From ASV31 sp965229765 (GTDB taxonomy: Bacteria; Pseudomonadota; Alphaproteobacteria; Rhodobacterales; Rhodobacteraceae): 64,000 nt of DNA. Below the pieces are notes generated by a model that saw only the letters and a list, made by a program, of their open reading frames with translations, had not been told where the DNA came from and did not search any database. Numbering within the stretch: position 1 is the first letter of the stretch; the number at the start of each line of letters is the position of its first letter. The DNA lies in assembly GCA_965229765.1 (NCBI GenBank), contig CBDDJT010000001.1:186001-250000 (forward strand), written 5' to 3'. The position numbers and the translations under genes are program-made. Shown here piece by piece: positions 43,806 to 54,137 of this stretch.

Positions 43806-44533
43806 GTAGCACCCCCGATCATTGGACGCGGCTGGCACGTGACCGGCCCCGAAGCAACACCATAGACGGCGGTTGGGGGCCAGCTCACCACACGATCAAG
43901 GCCGTTGAACATCGTTGAGACGGCGCGACCCTCTGCCTTCGGTATACCGGAGACTTTGCCGTACTGCCCCACGTGCGCCACCAGACACTCTGCTGTGCCT
44001 TGCAGCGTCAGGGCGTTTGAGGATCGCCCTTGCCGCCGACCGCGCGTCCGCAACCACACCCCAAAGGCAAACAGCACGAACAGTGCCTTTGCCAGCGCGT
44101 TGCCGTCGATCTCGGGGACAGGGGTGATCACGTAGGCGTAGGGAATGTTGGAATAGGCACTGTCATCAAATGTACCACCGAACCCGACGGAGCCGGCGGC
44201 GTCCAGAAAGCGCCCGCTCACGCTGTCCTGGCCTGCCGTGTCCGTGTAGTCATAAACGAAACTGATGGCCAAGATCGCGCCGATACCGATATCGTTGCTG
44301 TTCCCGTTCGCGGTATAGAAGTCAGTGGCGGCCGTGCCTGCCGTGCTGGAATTCCCGTACCACGGGGTCGATGTCAGATCGGCCACGATGGTGTCTGCCC
44401 GGGTGTTGTCGTAAAATCCGATCTCGTAAGTGAGTCCACCGACGACGATTTCCACCGCGTGGGCGGCCTGAGCAATCAAGAGTGTAAAAAGCATTGAGGC
44501 GGCGTATTGCGCCGCCCGAACCGGATAAATCAT
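43802..44533 (-). CDS. VPEID-CTERM protein C with an unusual C-terminal extension
   Basis: 243 residues. Signal peptide, IVVGGLTYEIGF, TSTPWYGN, then VPEIDGNALAKALF from residue 139, hydrophobic helix and RTRGRR. Instead of ending, it continues about 76 residues (from RSSNALTLQ to RPMIGGAT) in the same frame, with no stop, low similarity to its sisters, and one Cys pair (GTAECL, PVTCQP). Since cell-envelope sorting signals are normally terminal, this is either read-through after loss of a stop, a fusion, or a cytoplasmic tail left by cleavage. The stop overlaps the start of gene B by four bases. A GTG at 44542 is the alternative start. Confidence 0.8.
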   Translation of the reverse strand: MIYPVRAAQYAASMLFTLLIAQAAHAVEIVVGGLTYEIGFYDNTRADTIVADLTSTPWYGNSSTAGTAATDFYTANGNSNDIGIGAILAISFVYDYTDTAGQDSVSGRFLDAAGSVGFGGTFDDSAYSNIPYAYVITPVPEIDGNALAKALFVLFAFGVWLRTRGRRQGRSSNALTLQGTAECLVAHVGQYGKVSGIPKAEGRAVSTMFNGLDRVVSWPPTAVYGVASGPVTCQPRPMIGGAT

Positions 44534-44591
44534 GGTCGCCACCGTCCCCTTTTTCCGGCTCGGGGTCAGGCTAACAGTGGGTCCCCTCAGG

Positions 44592-45128
44592 TCAACCCGT
44601 TGCAGTTATTTTGCTTTTCGCCCTCCGCGTGTGCAGCCAGACCCCCAGCGCGAACAGCACGAACAGTGCCTTTGCCAGCGCGTTGCCGTCGATCTCGGGG
44701 ACAGCGGCGGCGCCAGCCGGGGCCGCGACATAGGCCAGATGGACGCTTGGCGAGGACGAACTGTTCGACGTCGTCGCGATCCCCGTCACCCCGGTGTCCA
44801 GCAGGCGCGCGCCCGCCACCTGCGTCGGCCCGGCGTCGGTGTAGATGAAAAACAGCATGTCGATGCTGCCGGTCTGGTCAAAATCCACGCCCACCTGCGC
44901 GCCATAGGCGGTGGCAAACGATGTGGCGGTGGCCGCGTCGGTGCCCCACCACGGCGTGCTTTCCAGCAGCGCCTCGTTCGCGTTGAAACTGTCGTTGGTG
45001 ATGAACTCGATGTCATAGGTGACGCCACCGACCGTCACGTCGATGGCCCGGGCGGGCAAGGGGGCCAATAGCCCAAGACATGCACCAAGCATCGAAGCGA
45101 CACGAAGGACGCAGGGAAAGAAGGACAA
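44592..45128 (-). CDS. VPEID-CTERM secreted protein D (first gene of the operon)
   Basis: 178 residues. The TTG start at 45128 has an AAGGGGG site seven bases upstream; the in-frame ATG at 45092 would cut into the signal peptide (ends ARA). The mature body begins IDVTVGGVTYDIEF, then ESTPWWGTDAATATSFATAYGAQ, and VPEIDGNALAKALF from residue 143, helix, RRAKSK and nine residues. The VGG-x-x-Y-[ED]-[IV]-x-F and TPW-aromatic-G positions are shared by the four. First in the direction of transcription and nearest to the CtrA-like box. Confidence 0.85.
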   Translation of the reverse strand: MSFFPCVLRVASMLGACLGLLAPLPARAIDVTVGGVTYDIEFITNDSFNANEALLESTPWWGTDAATATSFATAYGAQVGVDFDQTGSIDMLFFIYTDAGPTQVAGARLLDTGVTGIATTSNSSSSPSVHLAYVAAPAGAAAVPEIDGNALAKALFVLFALGVWLHTRRAKSKITATG

Positions 45129-45199
45129 GATTTCCCCCTTAGGCTGAAAAACGTCTAGATATGGTAAACCTCAGCCCGACAAACACAACCTAAAAGGTA

Positions 45200-45215
45200 T
45201 TAACGATTGGTTAAC
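45200..45215. promoter_or_regulatory. Candidate CtrA box upstream of the VPEID-CTERM operon
   Basis: TTAACGATTGGTTAAC fits the alphaproteobacterial CtrA consensus TTAA-N7-TTAAC exactly. It lies 72-87 bases upstream of the first gene (D) of the quartet, in the only AT-rich stretch between it and the M16 gene. No other full match was noticed between the genes of this window. Confidence 0.6.
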
Positions 45216-45286
45216 GCAAATCATGAGAGAGCGTCGACCGCCCCCTTTCTTCCTTCGGACCCATGGAAGGATCGCGCCGCACCGAT

Positions 45287-45314
45287 GCCGGCGCCCTTCT
45301 TGCAGGGCGCCGGC
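45287..45314 (-). terminator. 10-bp perfect stem after the M16 peptidase pair
   Basis: GCCGGCGCCC pairs with GGGCGCCGGC around TTCTTGCA, eleven bases after the stop of the second M16 gene. No U-run, but it is the only 3'-end structure for that operon and separates it from the VPEID-CTERM promoter region (45129-45286). Confidence 0.5.
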
Positions 45315-45324
45315 GCGTGTCGGC

Positions 45325-46635
45325 TCAGTTGGTCGGCTCCAGCCCCGCGGGCTTGCCCACCACCACGAAATGCAGCGCCTCGGGGTCGATCAGCCGCTCG
45401 GCCACGCGGCGGATATCGTCCTGCGTGACCGCCTCGACCTTCCCGTTGCGCGTCTCGACATAGTCGATCGGCAACCCGGTCAGCTGCATCCCCGCCAGGA
45501 TCCCCGCGATCCGCGCATTGCCGTCGAACCGCATCGGGTAGGCGCCCGTCAGATAGGTCTTGGCATCCGACAGTTCCTGATCGCTGACACCCTCGTCACG
45601 GATGCGTTGCCATTCGGCGCGGATTACCTCGATCGTCTCGGCCATGCGGTCGTTGGCGCTGGCCACCTGCCCAAGCACAAGGTCGGCGTTGTCCCGCGCC
45701 ACAAGGTAGCTGTAGACGCCATAGGTCAGCCCCCGCTTCTCGCGCACCTCTTCCATTAGGCGGCTGCTGAAATTCCCCCCGCCAAGGATCTGGTTCAGCA
45801 CGAAGGCGGCAAAGAAATCGGGATCGTCCCGGCGGATGCCCGCGTGGCCGAACATCGCCACCGACTGCGGGACGTCGAAATCCACCACCGTCACCCCGCC
45901 GTCCAGCAGAAAGGGCGCGGGGCCCGGCAACGGCGCGCCGGTCGCGGGCAGGTCGCCCAGCAGCTCGTCCAGCATCGGCCCCAGTTCCTCGGCGGTGATG
46001 TCGCCGACCGCGGCGATGTAGACGCGGTCGCGCGCCATGGTGCGCGCGTGCGCCTCGATCAGGTCGTCGCGGGTCAGGGCGCTGACGCTTTCCACCGTGC
46101 CGTCACGGTCGCTGCCATAGGGGTGATCGCCATGGGCCAGCGCGTCAAAGGTCTGCTGCGCGATGGTGTCCGGGTCCTGCGCGTCCGACCGGATGCCGGC
46201 CAGCACCTGCGCGCGCACCCGTTCCACCGCCGCCTCGTCGAACCGCGGCGCGTCGATCGTCGTCTTCAGAAGCGCCAGCGCCGCGTCGCGGTTCTCTGTC
46301 AGCATCTGCGCGGAAATCGCCAGTTCATCGTCCCATGCCCGGTACTGGAACCGCGCCGCAAGCATCTCCACCGCCTCGGCGAAGTCCTGCGACTCCAGCC
46401 CTGCCGCGCCTTCCTCCAGCGTGGCGGTCATGAGATTGACCGCACCGCGCTTGTCCGGCACATCGACAGATGCGCCACCGCGGAACCGGATTTCCAGCGC
46501 CATGAAGGGAATGCTGGGCTCCTCGACCAGCCACGCGGTCAGCCCGCCGGGGCTGGTCACTTGCTGGATGTCCACCGCGCGGGCGGGCAGCGCGGCGACC
46601 ACAAGGGCCGCAAATGTCAGGGCAAAGCGGATCAT
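45325..46635 (-). CDS. M16-family peptidase-like subunit without zinc motif
   Basis: 436 residues with signal peptide (MIRFALTFAALVVAALPARA). It has the M16 tertiary pattern, including EEVREKRGLTYGVYSYL (Arg/Tyr pair for substrate binding), but where M16 enzymes have HxxEH the sequence is DKRGAVNLMTATLEEG, so it cannot bind zinc by itself. It should form a heterodimer with the upstream zinc-bearing subunit, as in mitochondrial processing peptidase. The ATG overlaps the preceding stop by four bases. Confidence 0.9.
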   Translation of the reverse strand: MIRFALTFAALVVAALPARAVDIQQVTSPGGLTAWLVEEPSIPFMALEIRFRGGASVDVPDKRGAVNLMTATLEEGAAGLESQDFAEAVEMLAARFQYRAWDDELAISAQMLTENRDAALALLKTTIDAPRFDEAAVERVRAQVLAGIRSDAQDPDTIAQQTFDALAHGDHPYGSDRDGTVESVSALTRDDLIEAHARTMARDRVYIAAVGDITAEELGPMLDELLGDLPATGAPLPGPAPFLLDGGVTVVDFDVPQSVAMFGHAGIRRDDPDFFAAFVLNQILGGGNFSSRLMEEVREKRGLTYGVYSYLVARDNADLVLGQVASANDRMAETIEVIRAEWQRIRDEGVSDQELSDAKTYLTGAYPMRFDGNARIAGILAGMQLTGLPIDYVETRNGKVEAVTQDDIRRVAERLIDPEALHFVVVGKPAGLEPTN

Positions 46636-47984
46636 TGCGTCACCTCCTCGGGCGTTTCGCCCATCAGCCATCCTGTCACGGCGTTGCGCCGGTCCAGCAC
46701 CTGCCGCGCGGCGGCAAGGATATCCTCTTCGGTCACTGTCTGAAGGATCGCGGGCCAGGCCTGCACATCGGCCACGGTAAGGCCGGACGTCAGCGCGCGG
46801 CCATAGCGGCGCGCCAGCCCCTCGACGTTGTCTTCCTCGTATACCGTCTGGGCCCGCAACTGCATCTTGATGCGCTCCAGCTGCGCCGGGTCCACCCCTT
46901 CGGCAAGGAACTCGTCCACCGCGCGGTCAAGCGCTGCCTCTGCCTCTTCCAGCGAGACGCCGGGCGCCGGCACGACCGTCAGGCCAAAGCTTGTGTCGTC
47001 AAAGGACAGATCGCTGTAGAAGGCGCCGGTGTAGATCGCCGCCTGCGTCTCGAACTGCAACTTGCGCGCCAGCACGGATGTCTGTCCGTTGCCGCCAAGG
47101 ATCTCGGCCAGAAGCACCAGCGCCGCCGCGGTTTCCTGCGCCCCGGGGTCGCGCTCGGGGGCAAGATAGCTGCGCGTGACATAGGGCTGCGCCACGCGCG
47201 GGTCGCTCATCGTCAGGCGGCGCTCCGACAGGTGCGGCGGTTCCTGCGGGCGCGCGCGTTCACCCAGTTCCGGGGTCGGCGCGATGGGCCCGTAATACCG
47301 TTCAGCCAGCGCGCGCACCTCCTCGGGGGTGGTGTCGCCGGCCACGATCAGGACGGCGTTGTTGGGCGCATAGAACCGGTCATAAAAGGCCAGCGCATCG
47401 TCAAGTTCAAGCGCCAGCATCTCGTGCTTCCAGCCAATGGTCGGCACGCCGTAGGGGTGGTTGAGATACTGGGCCGCGCGCCGCTGTTCCAGAAACAGCG
47501 CGCCGGGGTTGTTCTCCAGCCGCTGGTTGCGCTCCTCGATGATGACGTCGCGTTCGGTCAGGATATCGGTGTCCGACAGGTTCAGCCCGCGCATCCGGTC
47601 CGCTTCCATCCGCATCACGGTTTCCAGATGCTCTGCCGCGACACGCTGGAAATAGCCGGTGAAGTCGTAAGAGGTGAACGCGTTGTCCGTGCCGCCCACC
47701 CGCGCCACGAAATCCGAGAACTCGCCCGGCGCCATGTTGTCGGTGCCCTTGAACATCAGGTGTTCAAGGTAGTGGGCGATCCCGGACTTGCCCGGCGGCT
47801 CGTCCGCGGCGCCGGCCTTGTACCAGACCATGTGGACGACCAGCGGCGCGCGGTGATCTTCCAGCACGACCGCCTCCATCCCGTTATCGAGCGTGAAGGT
47901 GGAAATCTCTGCGGCCCCGGCAGTCAGGGCCGGAACGGCGGCCACCCACGCGGCCAGCACGGCGACGACATTGCGCATCGGCAT
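46632..47984 (-). CDS. M16-family zinc metallopeptidase, catalytic subunit
   Basis: 450 residues with a signal peptide (MRNVVAVLAAWVAAVPALTA). The inverted zinc motif is in SGIAHYLEHLMFKGT (His-x-x-Glu-His) with the downstream Glu in VIIEERNQRLENNP. The two halves of the M16 fold are present. It is predicted to be periplasmic and to digest peptides or signal remnants together with the zinc-less partner gene that overlaps its end. Starts at ATG 47984 or 47978 (both near GGAGAGGA). No adjacent pqq genes. Confidence 0.92.
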   Translation of the reverse strand: MPMRNVVAVLAAWVAAVPALTAGAAEISTFTLDNGMEAVVLEDHRAPLVVHMVWYKAGAADEPPGKSGIAHYLEHLMFKGTDNMAPGEFSDFVARVGGTDNAFTSYDFTGYFQRVAAEHLETVMRMEADRMRGLNLSDTDILTERDVIIEERNQRLENNPGALFLEQRRAAQYLNHPYGVPTIGWKHEMLALELDDALAFYDRFYAPNNAVLIVAGDTTPEEVRALAERYYGPIAPTPELGERARPQEPPHLSERRLTMSDPRVAQPYVTRSYLAPERDPGAQETAAALVLLAEILGGNGQTSVLARKLQFETQAAIYTGAFYSDLSFDDTSFGLTVVPAPGVSLEEAEAALDRAVDEFLAEGVDPAQLERIKMQLRAQTVYEEDNVEGLARRYGRALTSGLTVADVQAWPAILQTVTEEDILAAARQVLDRRNAVTGWLMGETPEEVTQ

Positions 47985-48069
47985 TCCTCTCCAATAGCTC
48001 TCAGATAGGTACAGCACGTCCGCCCGCGTTCAAGCGCGGCTGACGCCGTTGTGACGCAAAGACGGTGGT

Positions 48070-48594
48070 CTACTGCGGCTGCGGCGGCGCGGTCGGCGTG
48101 CGAACGCCCAGCGCGCGGAACCGCTCAAGCTCGGCGTACTTGTCAAGTGACATGGGCTTGTAGGCGCGGAAATAGACATTCACGTTGAACAGCCGCTCCA
48201 GCAGCCGCCCGTCCTTGCGGCGCCTGTAGTCAAGATCCTCGGCCGCCAGCGTCTGGCGGATGTCGGCGGACACGCCATAGCGGCCCGCGTGCCCGATCAG
48301 CCCGTTGTCGGCGGCGGTGCTGCCACGCGCAACGACCGCCGGATTGCCGCCCAGCGCGGCGATGGCGTCGGCGTCAGGCGTCGCGTCCACACGGTTTGCG
48401 CCGCCCGGCGTAGGCTCGGGCAGCGACGCGAAATCGTCGGGGGCCTGCAACGGCTTGTTCGGCACGATGGCAAATTCGTCCGGCCCCGCCGTCGACGAGG
48501 TCAGGTTCATAAGCTGCGGGTCGCTATCGCTGCAAGCGCCCAGCGCCGCAACCATCACAAGCCCAATAGCCAGTGTCCTGCCGGTCCGCGTCAT
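48070..48594 (-). CDS. BamF-like lipoprotein (DUF3035)
   Basis: 174 residues with a lipoprotein signal (LVMVAALGAC, lipid Cys21). The mature part is rich in Pro and Asp with FAIVPNKPLQAPDDFASLPEP and PGGANRVD, a signature seen in alphaproteobacterial DUF3035 proteins; these have been assigned to the beta-barrel assembly machine as BamF. Sits between lspA (the lipoprotein signal peptidase) and the M16 pair, an order common in Roseobacters. GAGGGAG precedes the ATG at 48594; BamF identity is less sure than the lipoprotein call. Confidence 0.75.
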   Translation of the reverse strand: MTRTGRTLAIGLVMVAALGACSDSDPQLMNLTSSTAGPDEFAIVPNKPLQAPDDFASLPEPTPGGANRVDATPDADAIAALGGNPAVVARGSTAADNGLIGHAGRYGVSADIRQTLAAEDLDYRRRKDGRLLERLFNVNVYFRAYKPMSLDKYAELERFRALGVRTPTAPPQPQ

Positions 48595-48647
48595 CGCCAC
48601 TCCCTCATTCTCGGTCGCGCCCTGTCTAGCTCATAGGCCGGGGCACG

Positions 48648-49118
48648 TCACGGGGTCTTCTGCGGACCGGCGGGTGTCAGCACAAGCCCCAGCGCGCCGA
48701 GGAAGATCGAGATGTCGGCCACGTTGAACGCATATGGATTTGTGATGCCGCAGCAGCTCATGTTCAGAAAGTCCGCGACCGCGCCATAGACCACCCGGTC
48801 CACCACGTTGCCCAGCGCGCCGCCCACCAGCAGTCCGCCAAAGACGGGCAGCCAGCGGCCGCCCTCGCGCCGCACCCACCAGACCACCCAGGCCGAGATC
48901 AGGACGGCCAGAACGATCAGTCCCCAGCGCAGCCAGTCGCTTTCGCGCGCGAACAGCCCGAAGTTCACGCCATGGTTCCACGCCATGCGAAAATTCAGAA
49001 AAGGCGGCAGCACGTCGATCGCCACGACCTCGCGCAGGTTCATCATGTGGACCACGATGTACTTGGACACCTGGTCCAGCACAAAAACGATGCCCGCAAC
49101 GGTCAGGATCCGCCCCAT
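48648..49118 (-). CDS. lspA: LspA, prolipoprotein signal peptidase II
   Basis: 156 residues with four membrane helices. Catalytic Asp motifs are in GGALGNVVDRVVYGAVADF and FNVADISIFLG, and FLNFRMAWNHGVNFG is the family N-terminal loop. It cleaves diacylglyceryl prolipoproteins at the membrane. Position next to a lipoprotein gene and 12 bases after purH. Confidence 0.97.
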   Translation of the reverse strand: MGRILTVAGIVFVLDQVSKYIVVHMMNLREVVAIDVLPPFLNFRMAWNHGVNFGLFARESDWLRWGLIVLAVLISAWVVWWVRREGGRWLPVFGGLLVGGALGNVVDRVVYGAVADFLNMSCCGITNPYAFNVADISIFLGALGLVLTPAGPQKTP

Positions 49119-49130
49119 CGCCCGCGCCTC

Positions 49131-50720
<1,590 letters not shown>

Positions 50721-50738
50721 TCTGGGGGGTTCCTCTGG

Positions 50739-52487
50739 TCAGCCGGTCAGTTCGCTGTCATCGCGCTCCAGGTCGCGGACATGCGTGGGGGTATCCGTCG
50801 CCTTGGCCAAAGTCCAGCGCACCCGCGTCGCAGGCTGGGCCGCCAGACAGCTCAGCACGATCTGCGAACTGGGGCGCGGCTTCACCCGTCCCTTTTCAAG
50901 ATAGACGCTTGGCTCCAGCGACATGGTGGCCAGACCGTCATGCCGGAACACCCAGATCTCGCCCGACTTCAGTTCCAGCGACACCGCCGCGCCGTTCATG
51001 TTTATCTCTGCATCCACGTCGGGATGCAGGTGGAACCGGATGCGGAACGGGATGCCGTCCAGCGTCACCCGGTCCAGCGCGCGATCGAAGATGCGCTTGT
51101 CCTCGTCGGTGACGGCGGCCAGCTGGTCTTCTCCGGCCAGCCCGCGCCCGCTGTTGGACAGTTCCAGCGATCGCACATGCGTCAGACCGTGGGTCCGCAC
51201 ATACCCGTTGTGGCCCGCCATGATTCCGGTGTCGCCACCCTCGCGGGTCTCGCGGAACCGCACCTCGCCCGGCACCTCGACAAGGAACTCGTGCTCGAAC
51301 CCCGCGATCAGCCGCCGCCCGCCCAGCCGCGACGACGAATAGCCGTCGATCGCCAGCACCGAATGTGACGGGGTCGCGCGCCCGGCGCTGCGCCACTCCT
51401 CGCCAAAGGGCTTGCCGGACCCGCAACTGACGATCAGCGGCCGCCGCCCCGATGTCAGCTCGAACGCCAGCGTCGAGGCATGGGCATTGTGGCTGGCCGC
51501 GCCAACGGGCGGCGCCGCGGCGTCAAGGATCACCGTGGTCCGCCCGTTCGACAGCCGCGCATAGCCCATCGCCAGCCCCGGGCGCGGCTGCGTCTTGACG
51601 CCGGAACTGGCCAGCGCCTGATCCAGCCGCCCCTCGAACCCGCGGCCCCCGCCATGGAACCGCGCCAGCCCCCCATCGGCATGGCGCAGCGCCCGCAGCG
51701 TCGGCGCGATACGCTCGATCGCGGCCAGATGCTCGGGCGGACAGCGCCGCCCCGCCTCGGTCAGCGCCGACGCCGCCCATGTCAGCAGGGTGAACACCTC
51801 CATCAGTTCCTCGGGATTGCGTGTGGGAATGCCGCCCTCGGCATCCACCTGCCGTGCGCAATCCTCCGACAGCGCGGCCAGCGCCGGTTCCACCAGCTGA
51901 TCCATCCCGATCAGCGACAGCCCCGCATAGATCAGCCCGGTCAGCGCCTCGAAGCGCGGCAAACCCGGCGACGCCGCGTGCCAGCGCCGGCTCAGGAACA
52001 AGGTCTGCTGCGCCAGCGCCCGGTAATAGGCTGCCGTCTCTTCGCGCCCCTGCCCGTTCAGCAGAAACAGCGCGTGGTTGATCCAGCGGATCAGCCGCCG
52101 CCCGGTCAGGTCGGGCGACCAGCCCGGACCGGTGCCCCGCCCGTAGCGGCGGATCCACTCGGTCGTCCAGTCCTGCGCCCGCTGCCGCGCCGCCAGATCC
52201 CCCGCCGCGGCAAGGTCATCCAGCCACGCGAAGCCGTGCAATTCGGTCTCGAAGGCCAGATCGGGCTTTTCGATCTCCCAGATCGACGCCCCCGTCGCCA
52301 CCACCATGTGCCCGGCGAACAGGAAGTTGCCCGCGCACAGCTGCCGCCCCTTGGCGAAACGGCCGATCGTCTTGGGTTCGGGCTGCGACATGAACCCGGT
52401 CGCAGGGCGCGCGAAAGCCGCCCGCCGGGCATGCCAACGGTTCATCATGCGCGTTCGCCGCGCCGACCATCCCTCTTTCTGGGACAC
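50739..52487 (-). CDS. Heparinase II/III-like protein
   Basis: 582 residues. An alpha/alpha-toroid N-terminal half (FAWLDDLAAAGDLAARQRAQDWTTEW-type helices; RWINHALFLLNGQG; GIPTRNPEELMEVF) and a beta-rich C-terminal half with SHNAHASTLAFELTSG, SHSVLAIDGYSSS and RTHGLTHVRSLELSN match the bacterial heparinase II/III group that precedes purH in Roseobacters, where the substrate is unknown. No signal peptide, so perhaps cytoplasmic. Start GTG 52487 (VSQKEGWSARR) with CAGG upstream is preferred; ATG at 52448 is possible and would lose 13 residues. Confidence 0.85.
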   Translation of the reverse strand: MSQKEGWSARRTRMMNRWHARRAAFARPATGFMSQPEPKTIGRFAKGRQLCAGNFLFAGHMVVATGASIWEIEKPDLAFETELHGFAWLDDLAAAGDLAARQRAQDWTTEWIRRYGRGTGPGWSPDLTGRRLIRWINHALFLLNGQGREETAAYYRALAQQTLFLSRRWHAASPGLPRFEALTGLIYAGLSLIGMDQLVEPALAALSEDCARQVDAEGGIPTRNPEELMEVFTLLTWAASALTEAGRRCPPEHLAAIERIAPTLRALRHADGGLARFHGGGRGFEGRLDQALASSGVKTQPRPGLAMGYARLSNGRTTVILDAAAPPVGAASHNAHASTLAFELTSGRRPLIVSCGSGKPFGEEWRSAGRATPSHSVLAIDGYSSSRLGGRRLIAGFEHEFLVEVPGEVRFRETREGGDTGIMAGHNGYVRTHGLTHVRSLELSNSGRGLAGEDQLAAVTDEDKRIFDRALDRVTLDGIPFRIRFHLHPDVDAEINMNGAAVSLELKSGEIWVFRHDGLATMSLEPSVYLEKGRVKPRPSSQIVLSCLAAQPATRVRWTLAKATDTPTHVRDLERDDSELTG

Positions 52488-52788
52488 GCTCGACCTGCCT
52501 TGCCTCGGAACCCGGAACAGACCTTGATCTTTTCGGACATGATACGCGTTGGCGCGCGCGCTGTCATCGGTAATGCGCCTGTGGCTGTCAGCGAAGGGCC
52601 GGGCTCGCCCGAGGCGACGCAACCTGCCTCCGCTCAGACCACGCCGGAACAGGATTCCCAACCAAGGGCCGCGGGAAGCCGCGGGCAGCCGCTCCGCCAC
52701 CCGAGGTCTTCGTTTTCTCCCAGACAGGCCCGGACGACCTTCAAGCGCGCCAACGTCCCCAAAGCGGCTGGCCGATCGGCCCGACCGC
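52488..52788. other. Intergenic region between rsmB and the heparinase-like gene
   Basis: 301 bases, both flanking genes on the minus strand. It holds GGCCGATCGGCC (near 52768-52779), a 12-base palindrome, and the doublet CCGCGGGAAGCCGCGGGCAGC. No supported gene, RNA or terminator was found. The gap probably contains the promoter of the heparinase-like gene. Confidence 0.4.
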
Positions 52789-54066
52789 CTATTCCGCCTT
52801 GCGCAGCGCCGCGACGAAGAACCCGTCCATCCCGCCCAGATCGGGCCAGAGATCCGGCATCAGCCGCAGCCCGCCGTCCGCGCGCCACGCCGGGTCGATC
52901 CCCGGCCGCTCCAGCGCGCCCGCGTCCAGCGCCATGTCCCCGTGCCGTTCCAGGGCTTCGGCCAGCTGCACCTCGCCCTCGTCTGGCAGGATAGAGCAGG
53001 TGCAATAGACCAGCCGCCCGCCGGGGCGCAGCAACACCACCGCCCGGTCGATCAGCGCGGCCTGCAACGCGAACAGCCCCATGAACTCGGCCCCGTCCTT
53101 GGCCTGCGGCAGGTCGGGGTGCCTCCGGATCGTGCCCGTGGCCGAACAGGGCGCATCCAGCAGGATCGCGTCGAAACCGCCGTCGCCGTCCCACTCCAGC
53201 GCATCGGCCACCACCACATCGGCCGTCAGCCCGCAGCGCGCAAGGTTCTCTCGCACCCGCACCATCCGTGGCTCTGACCGGTCAAGCGCCGTCACCCGCG
53301 CGCCCGCCGCCGCAAGTTGCAGGGTCTTGCCCCCCGGTGCGGCGCACAGGTCCAGCACCCGCTCGCCCGCCTGCACGCCCAGAACCCGCGCCGGGATCGC
53401 CGCCGCCGCGTCCTGCACCCACCAGTCGCCCGCGCCGTAACCCGCCAGCGCCGTCACCTGCCCGGGATCGGCCAGCCGCACGCTGCCCGTGGGCAGCGCG
53501 ACGCCCCCCAGCCGTTCCGCCAGCGCCGCCGCATCGCCATCCTTCGGCGTCAGGTCCAGCGCCGCGCCGCGCGCGTGCGCGGCCTCCACCGCCTCGATGC
53601 GTGCCTTACCCCACGCATCGGTCAGCGGGCCGCGCAGCCATTTCGGCAGCCGCGGCACAGGCAGCGCCGCCCAGGCTTCCGGCCCGGCGGCCGCCACCTT
53701 TCGCAACACCGCATTGACCATTCCTGCGGCGGGCGCGCTCTTGCGTCCCATGCGGGCCAGCGATACCGCGGCATCCACCACGCCATGCGCCGCGGCGCCG
53801 TCCACGCAGATCTCCACCACGCCCAGCCGCAGGATATTCAGCACCTCCGGAGACGGACGCCGCGACAGGTGCGGCCCCAGCATCCGGTCGGCCCGGTCCA
53901 TCCAGCGCAACGTGTCCACCGCCAGCCGCTGCGCACGCGCGCGCTCTGCCGGGTCCAGCCGCCGCACCGCGTCGGGCAGAAGCTCCGACAGCAGACGCGC
54001 GTCACCCGTCACCTGGCCAATCAGCCAAAGCGCGCTGCGCCGCGGTGCCAGTCCGGGGGTCGCCAT
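52789..54066 (-). CDS. rsmB: RsmB-type 16S rRNA (cytosine-C5) methyltransferase
   Basis: 425 residues: an N-terminal NusB-like RNA-binding domain (ALWLIGQVTGDARLLSELL, ILRLGVVEICVDGAAAHGVVDAAV) and a SAM domain with LDLCAAPGGKTLQLA, LLDAPCSATGTIRRHPDLP (motif IV, PCS) and YCTCSILPDEGE (motif VI, catalytic TCS). Methylates cytosine in 16S rRNA, probably C967. ATG at 54066 with AAGGACGG. Divergent from the DUF1674 gene. Confidence 0.93.
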   Translation of the reverse strand: MATPGLAPRRSALWLIGQVTGDARLLSELLPDAVRRLDPAERARAQRLAVDTLRWMDRADRMLGPHLSRRPSPEVLNILRLGVVEICVDGAAAHGVVDAAVSLARMGRKSAPAAGMVNAVLRKVAAAGPEAWAALPVPRLPKWLRGPLTDAWGKARIEAVEAAHARGAALDLTPKDGDAAALAERLGGVALPTGSVRLADPGQVTALAGYGAGDWWVQDAAAAIPARVLGVQAGERVLDLCAAPGGKTLQLAAAGARVTALDRSEPRMVRVRENLARCGLTADVVVADALEWDGDGGFDAILLDAPCSATGTIRRHPDLPQAKDGAEFMGLFALQAALIDRAVVLLRPGGRLVYCTCSILPDEGEVQLAEALERHGDMALDAGALERPGIDPAWRADGGLRLMPDLWPDLGGMDGFFVAALRKAE

Positions 54067-54137
54067 GGGGCCGTCCTTGCTTGAGCTCATGCGCGCGGGG
54101 CGTATATCAATGACACCGACGCAACAAGGAGGCACGG

